In this document: positions 19,400 through 27,995 of the stretch, piece after piece
How positions within the stretch are numbered: the first letter of the stretch is position 1
How the letters are laid out: the number at the start of each line of letters is the position of its first letter
DNA from: Mycolicibacterium neoaurum VKM Ac-1815D
GTDB taxonomy: Bacteria; Actinomycetota; Actinomycetes; Mycobacteriales; Mycobacteriaceae
NCBI RefSeq assembly: GCF_000317305.3
Contig: NC_023036.2
Location: 2,604,001 to 2,668,000 of the forward strand
Direction of reading: 5' to 3'
Length of the DNA stretch: 64,000 nucleotides
Made by a program: the position numbers and the translations under genes
Notes under the pieces: model-generated
What the model was told of the DNA's origin: nothing
Databases searched by the model: none
Seen by the model: only the letters and a program-made list of their open reading frames with translations

Positions 19400-20655
19400 C
19401 TGATTTCCGCGCCCCCAAGGGTGTGCCCGACTACTTCCCGCCCGATTCGGCGGCGTTCGTCGCCGTGCGTGACGGCCTGCTCGGGGCGGCCCGGCGGGCC
19501 GGCTACGGCGATATCGAGTTGCCGATCTTCGAAGAGACCGCGCTGTTCGCGCGCGGCGTCGGCGAGTCCACCGATGTGGTGAGCAAGGAGATGTACACCT
19601 TCGCCGATCGCGGTGACCGGTCGGTGACGCTGCGGCCGGAGGGCACCGCCGGGGTCATGCGGGCCGTCATCGAGCACGGTCTGGACCGCGGGGCGCTGCC
19701 GGTGAAACTCTGCTACTCGGGGCCGTTCTTCCGGTACGAGCGTCCGCAGGCCGGCCGCTACCGCCAGCTGCAGCAGGTCGGTGTGGAGGCCATCGGTATC
19801 GACGATCCGGCGCTGGACGCCGAGGTGATCGCCGTCGCCGACGCCGGATTCCGCGCACTGGGTCTCGACGGTTTCCGGCTGGAGATCACCTCCCTCGGTG
19901 ATGACACCTGCCGCCCGCAGTACCGGGAGTTGCTGCAGGACTTCCTGTTTGCGCTCGACCTCGACGAGGAGACCCGCCAGCGCGCCCGGCTGAACCCGCT
20001 GCGGGTGCTCGACGACAAGCGACCGCATGTGCGGGAGATGACCGCCGACGCCCCGGTTATGCTCGATCACCTCTCCGATGCGGCCAAGGTGCATTTCGAG
20101 ACCGTGCTGGCTCACCTGGACGCACTCGGTGTGCCCTACGTGGTCAATCCGCGGATGGTGCGCGGCCTGGACTACTACACCAAGACCACGTTCGAGTTCG
20201 TGCACGACGGGCTGGGCGCGCAGTCCGGTATCGGCGGCGGCGGCCGCTATGACGGCCTGATGAGTCAGCTCGGCGGGCAGGATCTTTCCGGCATCGGGTT
20301 CGGCCTGGGTGTGGACCGCACGCTGTTGGCATTGCGCGCCGAAGGCAGGACGGTCGGCGCGACGAACAGGGTGGATGTGTTCGGTGTGCCCCTGGGCGAA
20401 GCGGCCAAGCTGGAGCTCGCGAAGCTGGCGGCGGCGCTGCGCGCCAACGGTATCCGGGTGGATCTGGCCTACGGGGATCGCAGCCTGAAGGCGTCGATGA
20501 AGGGCGCCGACCGCTCCGGTGCACGCCTGGCGCTGGTGGCGGGCGACCGTGACATCGAGGCGGGCACGGTCGGGGTGAAGGACCTGTCCAACGGTGAGCA
20601 GACCGATATCCCCGTCGACGCCGTCGTGGCCGAGGTGCTCTCCCGGCTGGGCTGA
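19396..20655 (+). CDS. hisS: Histidyl-tRNA synthetase
   Basis: A 419-residue class II aminoacyl-tRNA synthetase. Motif 1 and 2 regions are clear ([37 protein letters not shown]), followed by the histidine-specific [17 protein letters not shown] and motif 3 [15 protein letters not shown], then a C-terminal anticodon-binding domain ([10 protein letters not shown]...). The GTG start overlaps the preceding stop by 4 nt, so it is coupled to the metallo-hydrolase gene. A strong nested inverted repeat follows the stop. Confidence 0.96.
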   Translation: MTDFRAPKGVPDYFPPDSAAFVAVRDGLLGAARRAGYGDIELPIFEETALFARGVGESTDVVSKEMYTFADRGDRSVTLRPEGTAGVMRAVIEHGLDRGALPVKLCYSGPFFRYERPQAGRYRQLQQVGVEAIGIDDPALDAEVIAVADAGFRALGLDGFRLEITSLGDDTCRPQYRELLQDFLFALDLDEETRQRARLNPLRVLDDKRPHVREMTADAPVMLDHLSDAAKVHFETVLAHLDALGVPYVVNPRMVRGLDYYTKTTFEFVHDGLGAQSGIGGGGRYDGLMSQLGGQDLSGIGFGLGVDRTLLALRAEGRTVGATNRVDVFGVPLGEAAKLELAKLAAALRANGIRVDLAYGDRSLKASMKGADRSGARLALVAGDRDIEAGTVGVKDLSNGEQTDIPVDAVVAEVLSRLG

Positions 20656-20660
20656 CTTCC

Positions 20661-20725
20661 CGGCGAGCGTGCGTGTCTGCACCAAGACACGCCGTGGTCA
20701 ACGACGAGTCGGCGCACGCTCACCG
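20661..20725. terminator. Nested inverted repeat after hisS
   Basis: Outer arms CGGCGAGCGTGCG (20661-20673) and CGCACGCTCACCG (20713-20725) pair with one mismatch. Inside, CGTGTCT (20672-20678) pairs exactly with AGACACG (20685-20691) over a 6-base loop. The two stems share two bases and so compete. The position just after hisS suggests a terminator; it could also be a dispersed intergenic repeat. Confidence 0.6.
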
Positions 20726-20793
20726 GCCGAACCCGCACCAGCCCGCCGTGCTCGGCGATGATGCCCATCATGGGCACACTCTAAGGTCGGGGG

Positions 20794-21231
20794 ATGCGAG
20801 TTCTGGTGCAACGGGTGAAGTCGGCGCGGGTGACCGTCGACGGTGCGACGGTGGGGGAGATCAAGCCCTCCGGTCAGGGCCTGCTCGCACTGGTGGGCAT
20901 CACCCACACCGATGATGTGGCGTTGGCTGCGAAAATGGCCGAAAAGCTTTGGCGGCTACGCATTCTCGATGACGAGGCGGCAGCGGCCGATGTCGATGCG
21001 CCGATCCTGGTGGTCAGCCAGTTCACCCTGTACGCCAACACCGTCAAGGGCAGGCGGCCGTCCTGGAACGCGGCCGCCCCGCGTCCGGTGGCCGAACCGC
21101 TGATCGACGCCTTCACCGCCGCGCTGCGCGAGCTGGGCGCGCAGGTCGGCACGGGGGTGTTCGGCGCCGATATGCAGGTCGAGCTGGTCAACGACGGCCC
21201 GGTGACGGTGCTGCTGGAGCTCGATGCGTGA
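20794..21231 (+). CDS. dtd: D-aminoacyl-tRNA deacylase
   Basis: A 145-residue proofreading enzyme that cleaves D-amino acids from tRNA. It begins [17 protein letters not shown], has the catalytic segment [19 protein letters not shown] (the SQxT motif) and ends with the NxGPVT motif ([11 protein letters not shown]) that gives D-chirality selectivity. Length is exact for the family. It is a single gene, convergent with urtE with 14 nt between. Confidence 0.95.
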   Translation: MRVLVQRVKSARVTVDGATVGEIKPSGQGLLALVGITHTDDVALAAKMAEKLWRLRILDDEAAAADVDAPILVVSQFTLYANTVKGRRPSWNAAAPRPVAEPLIDAFTAALRELGAQVGTGVFGADMQVELVNDGPVTVLLELDA

Positions 21232-21245
21232 TCGGTCGGCGAACG

Positions 21246-21938
21246 TCAGATGGCCATCGCCGCGCGCACCTCGGCCTCCGAGGACGACCCACCAACGCCG
21301 TTTGAGGTGACCCGGCCCGACTCCAGGATGTAATAGCGCTGTGCGGATTCCAGCGCGAAGCCGATGTGCTGTTCGACCAGCAGCACCCCGAGATCGCCCC
21401 GCTGGGTCAGCGCGGTGATGGCCTGCTCGATCTCGTGCACCACCGAGGGCTGGATGCCTTCGGTGGGCTCGTCGAGGATGAGGCATTTCGGTGTGGTGAT
21501 GAGGGCGCGGGCGATCGCCAGCTGCTGGCGTTGACCACCGGAGAGCAACCCGGCCCGCCGACCCAACAATTCCTTCAATGCCGGGAACAGGTCCAACTGT
21601 TCGTCGATGAGCGCCTTGCCGTTCTTACGGCCGTCGGCGACCACCTGCAGATTCTCGGCGGTGGTCAGCTGGCCGAAGGATTGCTGGCCTTGGGGCACAT
21701 AGGCGATACCGCGCGCGACGCGGGCGCTCGGACGCAGTTTGGTGATGTCCTCACCCCCGAACCGCACCGTGCCGGCACTGCATTTGAGCAACCCGACCGC
21801 GGCCCGCAACAGGGTCGTCTTGCCCGCGCCGTTGTGCCCCATCACGGCGGCCACGCCATCGGAGGGCACCTCCAGGGACACCCCGTGGATGACCTCCGAG
21901 CGGCCGTAACCGGAGCGGACGTCGACGAGTTCGAGCAT
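21246..21938 (-). CDS. urtE: Urea ABC transporter ATP-binding subunit UrtE
   Basis: A 230-residue ATPase of the branched-chain amino acid/urea transporter class. Walker A is GHNGAGKTTLL, the signature is LSGGQRQQLAIARAL, Walker B is CLILDEPTEGIQPS; the latter phrase is characteristic of UrtE. It pairs with UrtD at the membrane to power urea import. Last gene of a five-gene minus-strand operon; its ATG overlaps the urtD stop. Confidence 0.94.
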   Translation of the reverse strand: MLELVDVRSGYGRSEVIHGVSLEVPSDGVAAVMGHNGAGKTTLLRAAVGLLKCSAGTVRFGGEDITKLRPSARVARGIAYVPQGQQSFGQLTTAENLQVVADGRKNGKALIDEQLDLFPALKELLGRRAGLLSGGQRQQLAIARALITTPKCLILDEPTEGIQPSVVHEIEQAITALTQRGDLGVLLVEQHIGFALESAQRYYILESGRVTSNGVGGSSSEAEVRAAMAI

Positions 21939-22771
21939 CAGGATTCCTCTTTCAGTTCGTCGGGCACGCCCTCGGTGCCCGCCGCCGCGGTGCCCAGATA
22001 GACCTCCTGCACCTTGGGGTTGGCCTGAACCTCGGCGACCGAACCCTCGGCGATCACCTGACCGCGGGCCAGCACGGTCACCGAGGTGGCGAACGCCCGC
22101 ATGAAGTCCATATCGTGCTCGACCACGACGACGGTGCGCTCACCGCCGATGCGCCGCAGCAGGTTTCCGGTCTCCTCGCGTTCCTCGTGGCTCATCCCGG
22201 CCACGGGCTCGTCGAGCAACAGCACCTCGGCGTTCTGCACCAGCAGCATGCCGATCTCCAACCACTGCTTCTGGCCGTGTGCGAGCACCCCGGCCGGCTT
22301 GTCCGCCAACGCGGTCAATCCCGTTGTTTCCAGGGCCTCTTCGATGGCGGGTAGGACACCCGCACGACGGCGCAGCAGCGTCCATGCCGAGCGGCCCGCT
22401 CCCGCGGCGATATCCAGGTTCTGCAGCACGGTCAGCTGCTCGAAGACCGTCGCGGTCTGGAAGGTGCGGCCCACGCCATTACGGGCGATCTGGTGGACCT
22501 TCTTGCCCAGCAGTTCCACCCCGGACTTGCTGACCGACCCGGTGGCCGGCACCAGACCGGTGATCGCATCGATCACGGTGGTCTTGCCCGCACCGTTGGG
22601 GCCGATCAGGAACCTCAGGTCACCCTGGAACAGGGTCAGGTCGACATCGCTGACGGCCTTGAAGCCGTCGAAATCGACTGTCAGTCCGCGTACTTCGAGG
22701 TACTGGGTACCCATGCCGACGTTACCGCCTGCGGTGGGCTCCGGATGGTTGTCGGTCACGGTGACGCTCAT
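21938..22771 (-). CDS. urtD: Urea ABC transporter ATP-binding subunit UrtD
   Basis: A 277-residue ATPase. Walker A GPNGAGKTTVIDAITG and Walker B VLLLDEPVAGMSHEE are present. The signature reads LAHGQKQWLEIGM in place of LSGGQ, which is normal for UrtD. The first 25 residues are a polar extension. Its start overlaps the urtC stop by 4 nt, and the urtE start overlaps its own stop, so translation of the operon is coupled. Confidence 0.94.
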   Translation of the reverse strand: MSVTVTDNHPEPTAGGNVGMGTQYLEVRGLTVDFDGFKAVSDVDLTLFQGDLRFLIGPNGAGKTTVIDAITGLVPATGSVSKSGVELLGKKVHQIARNGVGRTFQTATVFEQLTVLQNLDIAAGAGRSAWTLLRRRAGVLPAIEEALETTGLTALADKPAGVLAHGQKQWLEIGMLLVQNAEVLLLDEPVAGMSHEEREETGNLLRRIGGERTVVVVEHDMDFMRAFATSVTVLARGQVIAEGSVAEVQANPKVQEVYLGTAAAGTEGVPDELKEES

Positions 22772-23898
22772 GTGCTGGCTCCGGCCTTCTCGGATTCCGG
22801 TTCGGGATCAGGGTCGGGCACCGACACCGGGTCCGGCGCGTCGCCGTCACCGGGGGTGCCCTTGTTCTTGCGGCGCAGGAACACCGCCAGTCCGGCCAGA
22901 CCCGCCGGGAAGAACCCGACGACCAGGATGAACAGCAGGCCCTGCCCGTAGATCCACCCCGAGGGGTACTGCTCGGAGAACAGGGTCTGTGCCCACGCCA
23001 CACCGATGGCGCCGAGCACCGGTCCCAACAGTGTCGTCCGCCCGCCGATGGCCACCCCGATCAGGAAGGCGATCGAGGGCAGGATGCCCACCTGCGACGG
23101 GCTGATGAAGCCCACGATGGGCGCGAACAGCGCTCCGGCGATGCTGGCGAACAACGCGGCGGTCGTGTAAGCGACGACCTTGATGTTCGCCGGATCGTAG
23201 CCCAGGAACCGGACCCGCTCCTCGCCGTCGCGCACCGCCACCAGCAGTTCGCCGTAGCGGCTCTGCATCAACTGCCGTACCACGGCGACGACCACCAGCA
23301 GGGTGCCCGCAGCGATGAAGTACAGCATCTGCTTGTTGGCCGGATCGGCAAGGCGGAACCCGAAGAATGTGCGGAACCCGTTGAGCCCGTTGGATCCACC
23401 GAGGCTCATCTGGCCGACGAGCAGGATGGCCAACGCAGCCGCCAGCGCCTGGGACAGGATCGCGAAATAGGCGCCCTTGACGCGGCGCTTGAACACGCCC
23501 AGACCGAGCACAGCCGCGATGGCGGTCGGGATCAGCACGATCGACACCAGCGTCACCAGGGGAGAGGCGAACGGAGCCCAGAAGCCGGGCAGCTCACGGA
23601 CGCCCTGGATCTGCATGAAGTCCGGCACGCTGTTGCCCGCGAACTCGGCGTCGGCGATCTTGAGGTGCATCCCCATGATGTAGCCGCCGATACCGAAGAA
23701 CACCCCCTGCCCGAGCACCAGCATGCCGCCGCGGCCCCAGGCCAGCCCGATACCGACCGCCACGATGGCGTAGCACAGGAACTGGCCGAGCAGGCCGAGC
23801 CGGAAGGTCGACAGCGCCGCGGGAGCCACGCCGAACAGCAGTACCGCCGCCACACCGAACCCGGCCCATGTCTGCCAGCGTCCAAGGATTGTTCTCAC
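22768..23898 (-). CDS. urtC: Urea ABC transporter permease UrtC
   Basis: A 376-residue permease of the LivM type with about nine hydrophobic helices and a polar C-terminal tail rich in Asp/Pro/Glu. The LAWGRGGMLVLGQGVFFGIGGYIMGMHL segment and the SRYGELLVAVRDGEERVRFLGYDPANIK loop are typical of UrtC, whose cytoplasmic loop contacts the ATPases. Overlaps urtB and urtD by 4 nt each. Confidence 0.93.
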   Translation of the reverse strand: MRTILGRWQTWAGFGVAAVLLFGVAPAALSTFRLGLLGQFLCYAIVAVGIGLAWGRGGMLVLGQGVFFGIGGYIMGMHLKIADAEFAGNSVPDFMQIQGVRELPGFWAPFASPLVTLVSIVLIPTAIAAVLGLGVFKRRVKGAYFAILSQALAAALAILLVGQMSLGGSNGLNGFRTFFGFRLADPANKQMLYFIAAGTLLVVVAVVRQLMQSRYGELLVAVRDGEERVRFLGYDPANIKVVAYTTAALFASIAGALFAPIVGFISPSQVGILPSIAFLIGVAIGGRTTLLGPVLGAIGVAWAQTLFSEQYPSGWIYGQGLLFILVVGFFPAGLAGLAVFLRRKNKGTPGDGDAPDPVSVPDPDPEPESEKAGAST

Positions 23899-24779
23899 AC
23901 CAAACTCCTTGTCCGGACGGTGAACAGGCCCTGCGGGCGGGCCTGCAGGAAGATCACGATGATGACGAACAGGATCACCTTGGCCAGCGATGCCGTGGTG
24001 TTGTACTCGATCACCGAGTTCAGGAAGCCGATGCCGAACGCGGCGATCACCGTGCCCTTGATCTGGCCCAGACCACCGACCACTACCACCAGGAAGGCGT
24101 CGATCAGATAGGCCTGACCGATCGTCGGGCTGGTGGAGCCGATCAGCGTCAGCGCCACACCTGCGACGCCGGCCAGACCCGACCCGATGAAGAAGGTCGT
24201 GATGTCGGTCTTGCGCGACGAGATGCCGCTGGTCTCTGCGAGATCGCGGTTCTGCACCACCGCCCTGATCCGCCGGCCCATCGGGCTGGCCTTGAGCGCG
24301 ACGGCCAGCGCGGTGACGCAGGCGACGGCCAACACCAGGATGAAGATGCGGGTCTTGGGCACGACGGCACCGAAGATCTCGAACCCGCCAGACAACCAGG
24401 ACGGGGCGATGACGTTGACCGCCGGCGCACCGAAGATGTCACGGGCCAACTGCTGCAGGACGAGTCCCACGCCGAAGGTGACCAGCAGGGTGTCCAACGG
24501 TCGGTGGTACATCCGCTGGATCAGGGTGACCTCCAGCAGTACACCGAACAATCCGCCGATCACGAAGCCCACGATCAGCGAGATGATCAGCGAGACACCG
24601 GCATTGGAGATGATCTGCTGGACGACGAAGGTGGTGTAGCAGCCGGCCATGATGAATTCGCCATGCGCCATGTTGATGACACCCATCTGACCGAACGTGA
24701 GGGACAGGCCGAGTGCAGCCAGCAACAGGATCGAGCCGAGGCTCAATCCCGTTGCCAGCTGTCCGATGAGGACATCCAT
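23895..24779 (-). CDS. urtB: Urea ABC transporter permease UrtB
   Basis: A 294-residue LivH-type permease. It opens with MDVLIGQLATGLSLGSILLLAALGLSLTFGQMGVINMAHGEF, which is diagnostic for the family, and has about eight helices plus the loop RAVVQNRDLAETSGI. It forms the membrane pore with UrtC. Second gene of the operon, 7 nt after urtA. Confidence 0.93.
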   Translation of the reverse strand: MDVLIGQLATGLSLGSILLLAALGLSLTFGQMGVINMAHGEFIMAGCYTTFVVQQIISNAGVSLIISLIVGFVIGGLFGVLLEVTLIQRMYHRPLDTLLVTFGVGLVLQQLARDIFGAPAVNVIAPSWLSGGFEIFGAVVPKTRIFILVLAVACVTALAVALKASPMGRRIRAVVQNRDLAETSGISSRKTDITTFFIGSGLAGVAGVALTLIGSTSPTIGQAYLIDAFLVVVVGGLGQIKGTVIAAFGIGFLNSVIEYNTTASLAKVILFVIIVIFLQARPQGLFTVRTRSLV

Positions 24780-24786
24780 GCTGTTC

Positions 24787-26049
24787 TTACCCGGACAGGC
24801 CGGCGGCCCACGGGTAGGACTTCAGGTACGGGTCCGGTTCGATGGGTGCGGGCGACTCCCACACGGTGTAGATCAGACCGTCGGGCTTGATCTCGCCGAT
24901 GCGGGCGGTCTTGGTGATGTGGTTGTTCTCACCGTCGATGGTGACCTTGCCCTCGGGGGCGTCGAAGCTCACGCCACCGGCGTTGTCCTGAATTGCCTTG
25001 ACGTCGAACGACCCTGCCTTCTCGACGGTGTTCTTCCACAGGTGCACCGAGACGTAGGCGGCCTCCATCGGATCGGAGGTGGGCTTGTTCGCGCCGTAGG
25101 CCTTCTTGTACGCAGCGACGAACGCGTCGTTCACCGGGGTGTCGATGGTCTGGTAGTAGTTCCACGCCGTCAGCTGGTCGGTGACGTTCTGTACGCCGAT
25201 ACCGCCGACCTCTTCCTCGGCGATGGACACCGAGACCACCGGCATCGCCTGCGGGGTCAGCCCGACGTTCTTGTACTCACGGAAGAAGGCGACGTTGGAA
25301 TCGCCGTTGAGGGTGTTGAACACCGCGTCGGCATCCGCGGTGCGGACCTTGTTGATGATCGTCGAGAAGTCCGTCGAGCCCAGCGGCGTGTAATCCTCGC
25401 CCTTGATCTCGATCCCGTTGGCCGCGGCGTAGGCCTTGATGATGCGGTTGGCGGTCTGCGGGAAGACGTAGTCGCTGCCGACCAGGTACAGCGACTTGGT
25501 GCCCTTTTCCTTCAGATAGTCCAGCGCCGGGACGATCTGCTGGTTGGTGGTCGCTCCGGTGTAGAAGATGTTGGGGGAGGACTCCAGGCCCTCGTACTGG
25601 ACCGGGTAGTAGAGCAGGGAGTTGTTGTCTTCGAACACCGGCAGCATGGCCTTGCGGCTCGAGGACGTCCAGCCACCGAAGACGGCCGCCACGCAGTCGC
25701 TGTTGATCAGCTTCTGCGCCTTCTCGGCGAATACGGTCGGCTCCGAGGCGCCGTCCTCGCCCACCAGTTGGATCTGCTTTCCGAGAACACCGCCGCCGGC
25801 ATTGATCTCGTCGACGGCCAGTTTGATGGAATCACGCACGGTGACCTCGGAGATCGCCATGGTTCCCGACAGCGAGTTCAGCGAGCCGACCTTGATGGTG
25901 TCACCGGAGGTGTCCACACAGGATGCGGCGGCGCTGCCGCCCTCGTCGGTGGCCTTGCTGCCGCAGGCAGAGAGCAGCATCGAGGCGGTGACCACGACGC
26001 TTCCCGCTAACAGAAATGATCTCTTCGACGTCGGTCGGAGGTGTGCCAT
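24787..26049 (-). CDS. urtA: Urea ABC transporter substrate-binding lipoprotein UrtA
   Basis: A 420-residue type 1 periplasmic-binding-fold protein. The N-terminus [28 protein letters not shown] has a Sec/lipobox signal with the acylated cysteine in [26 protein letters not shown] and the [17 protein letters not shown] region match UrtA rather than leucine-binding proteins. ATG 26049 is preferred over the TTG directly before it, with AAAGG 7-11 bases upstream. First gene of urtABCDE; expression in mycobacteria is expected to follow nitrogen limitation, but I could not fix a GlnR site in the 200 nt upstream. Confidence 0.93.
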   Translation of the reverse strand: MAHLRPTSKRSFLLAGSVVVTASMLLSACGSKATDEGGSAAASCVDTSGDTIKVGSLNSLSGTMAISEVTVRDSIKLAVDEINAGGGVLGKQIQLVGEDGASEPTVFAEKAQKLINSDCVAAVFGGWTSSSRKAMLPVFEDNNSLLYYPVQYEGLESSPNIFYTGATTNQQIVPALDYLKEKGTKSLYLVGSDYVFPQTANRIIKAYAAANGIEIKGEDYTPLGSTDFSTIINKVRTADADAVFNTLNGDSNVAFFREYKNVGLTPQAMPVVSVSIAEEEVGGIGVQNVTDQLTAWNYYQTIDTPVNDAFVAAYKKAYGANKPTSDPMEAAYVSVHLWKNTVEKAGSFDVKAIQDNAGGVSFDAPEGKVTIDGENNHITKTARIGEIKPDGLIYTVWESPAPIEPDPYLKSYPWAAGLSG

Positions 26050-26257
26050 CAACGGCCTTTCGTTCGAGTTCGGCTGTATGAGCGGAACTTTCGGACCCGT
26101 GTGGGTGTCGAATCGGCACGTTATGGGCGCGAGGTTTCTGTGAAATTTCTGTTTGTGACGAACAAATTAACCTCTTGCTCACGCCCTGTTTTCTCGCTCT
26201 TCGCGGCGTCTGGGCGACCGGTGTAACGATCCGGTAGCGTCCGGCGATGTGTTGGTC

Positions 26258-26701
26258 ATGCGAAAAGCTACGAGCAAGATCGGGGCAAACGTCGGTGCAG
26301 CAGCGGGCGCGGCCGCCCTGCTGGCGGGTGCCGCACTGGCCTTCGGGCCTGCGGCCGCCCATGCCGAGCCGGAGGGCCAGCTGGTGCGGTACACCCTGAC
26401 CTCGGGCGCGCCCTATCAGTTCCAGGTGTTCTATCTGACGGCTCAGCCGCCCAACATGGGTGCCTACAACGCCGACGCCTACGCATACGCCAAGCGCGAG
26501 ACGATCACCGTCGGGCCGGGGGCCCCGTGGGTCTTCGAGACCACGCTCGCCGACCCGCAGTGGGCGATCCTGCAGGTCAGCAGCACCACCAAGGGCAGCG
26601 TCGGCGCGCCGAACGCGCACTGCGACATCGTGGCGGGTGACCAGGTCATCGCGGCTGCGGACAACCCCTACAGCCCCATCTGCCAGGGCAGTCAGTGGTA
26701 G
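26258..26701 (+). CDS. Small exported protein, MmpS-like fold
   Basis: A 147-residue protein with a Sec signal peptide (Lys/Arg start, long Ala/Leu/Gly stretch, likely cleavage after AHA at residue 36). The mature part (about 110 residues) alternates short beta-like stretches with one Cys pair (HCDI, ICQG) and recalls the soluble domain of MmpS transport accessory proteins and Rv2576c. There is no membrane anchor other than the signal, so it is probably released or held in the cell envelope. An in-frame GTG three codons upstream (26249) is an alternative start. Function unknown; divergent from urtA. Confidence 0.72.
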   Translation: MRKATSKIGANVGAAAGAAALLAGAALAFGPAAAHAEPEGQLVRYTLTSGAPYQFQVFYLTAQPPNMGAYNADAYAYAKRETITVGPGAPWVFETTLADPQWAILQVSSTTKGSVGAPNAHCDIVAGDQVIAAADNPYSPICQGSQW

Positions 26702-26720
26702 TTCGCTGACCGCTTGACAA

Positions 26721-26748
26721 ATCCTATCGAACAATTGTTCGATAGGAT
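26721..26748. promoter_or_regulatory. 28-bp perfect palindrome with consensus LexA box
   Basis: ATCCTATCGAACAA followed by its exact reverse complement. The centre (26727-26742) is the mycobacterial SOS box TCGAAC-AATT-GTTCGA without a mismatch. TTGACA at 26714-26719 is a good -35 sequence immediately to the left, and the gene's ATG starts 2 bases to the right, so LexA binding would cover the core promoter of a leaderless or near-leaderless message. Confidence 0.88.
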
Positions 26749-26749
26749 C

Positions 26750-27793
26750 ATGCGATGGGACGGGCAGGGGGTGCGGGTCGACGACGGCGCGTTGCCGGGT
26801 CTGGCTCGTCTCGGTTTCGTGCGCAGCGTGCGGACCCCGGAGTTCGACGGGATCACCTTCCACGAGATCCTGTGCAAATCGGCGCTCAACAAGGTGCCCG
26901 ATGCGGCCATGCTGCCTTTTCGGTACACCGTCAACGGCTACCGCGGGTGTGCGCACGCGTGCCGCTACTGCTTCGCCAGGACCACCCACGAGTATCTCGA
27001 CTTCGACCCCGGTGCGGATTTCGACACCGAGATCGTCGTCAAGACCAATGTGGCCGAGGTGCTCGCCCGGGAACTCCGGCGCAGATCGTGGACCCGGGAG
27101 GCGGTGGCGCTCGGCACCAACACCGATCCGTACCAGCGTGCGGAGGGTCGCTATCGGTTGATGCCGGGCATCCTGGCCGCGCTCGCCGAATCCGGCACGC
27201 CGTTCTCGATCCTGACCAAGGGCACCCTGCTGCGCCGCGATCTGCCGCTCATCGCCGAGGCGGCCCATGACGGGGCCGGCGCGCGGGTATCGATCTCGTT
27301 GGCGATCGGTGATCCGGACCTGCAGCGGTCGATCGAACCCGGAACGCCGTCGCCGCAAGCCCGGTTGGCGTTGATCTCCGCGGTCCGCGATGCCGGGTTG
27401 GACTGCCATGTCATGGTGGCCCCTGTGCTGCCGCGGCTGACCGATTCCGTCGAGCATCTCGACGCCCTGCTGCGCCGGATCGCCGATGCAGGCGCGACCG
27501 GCGCCACGGTGTTCGGCCTGCACCTGCGCGGCGCGACGCGCGGCTGGTTCATGTCGTGGTTGCAGTGCACCCACCCTCAGCACGTTCCCGAATACCAGCG
27601 GCTCTACCGGCGTGGTGCGTACCTGCCTGCCGAGTACCGCAACGAACTCCGTATCAGGGCCGCTCCGCTGCTGGCCAGGTATGGACTGACCAGGCGATCG
27701 GCTGGTGTCGCGATGTCGGCACCGGCGACGCCAGCCGGCGCCGGTGCCGTTTCCTCCGAAGTCGCGGCACCGGCGCACCCCACCCTGTTCTGA
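26750..27793 (+). CDS. Rv2578c-family radical SAM protein, SOS-controlled
   Basis: A 347-residue radical SAM enzyme with the 4Fe-4S motif CAHACRYC (Cys 67, 71, 74) after the family sequence FRYTVNGYRG. It resembles spore photoproduct lyase-like (SplB-type) enzymes and is the counterpart of M. tuberculosis Rv2578c, which I recall as a LexA-regulon gene; the reaction is not known. The ATG at 26750 (MRWDGQGV) is the start used by family members; an in-frame TTG at 26714 lies inside the promoter palindrome and is rejected. The perfect LexA box suggests a DNA-damage role, possibly repair. Confidence 0.88.
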   Translation: MRWDGQGVRVDDGALPGLARLGFVRSVRTPEFDGITFHEILCKSALNKVPDAAMLPFRYTVNGYRGCAHACRYCFARTTHEYLDFDPGADFDTEIVVKTNVAEVLARELRRRSWTREAVALGTNTDPYQRAEGRYRLMPGILAALAESGTPFSILTKGTLLRRDLPLIAEAAHDGAGARVSISLAIGDPDLQRSIEPGTPSPQARLALISAVRDAGLDCHVMVAPVLPRLTDSVEHLDALLRRIADAGATGATVFGLHLRGATRGWFMSWLQCTHPQHVPEYQRLYRRGAYLPAEYRNELRIRAAPLLARYGLTRRSAGVAMSAPATPAGAGAVSSEVAAPAHPTLF

Positions 27794-27816
27794 GAAGAAA
27801 TGTCGGTGTGCGCCGG

Positions 27817-27822
27817 TAGAAT
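27817..27822 (+). promoter_or_regulatory. Displaced -10 box of the 13E12/HNH gene
   Basis: TAGAAT followed by CGCACACA, after which the insertion sequence begins. Across the IS the same GCACACA is followed by the ATG at 29232. Rejoining the flanks puts TAGAAT 8 bases before that ATG, a typical leaderless mycobacterial promoter. Confidence 0.5.
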
Positions 27823-27837
27823 CGCACACATGTGGCG

Positions 27838-27856
27838 CTCCTAGTGTTTTAGTGGG
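27838..27856 (+). repeat. Left terminal inverted repeat of the IS
   Basis: CTCCTAGTGTTTTAGTGGG matches the reverse complement of the right end (29204-29222) at 15 of 19 positions, with the mismatches at positions 6-8 and 14. Confidence 0.6.
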
Positions 27857-27995
27857 CGTCTTTGTGCTGTTGAGGGTTGATTTGCAGTGCAGTGCAAGAG
27901 GTTCAGCGGGTCGTTCGTGAAATGAAGGACGCGCACGCGGCGTGCCTCTAGGTTTCGGGGTTACCACACCAACCTCAACCAGAGGATCGATCCGC

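Noticed and set aside
26053..26248. GlnR box upstream of urtA
   Set aside because: GTCAC and TTTCAC-AGAAAC fragments occur on the minus strand around 26135-26160, but spacing does not give a convincing GTNAC-N6-GAAAC site.
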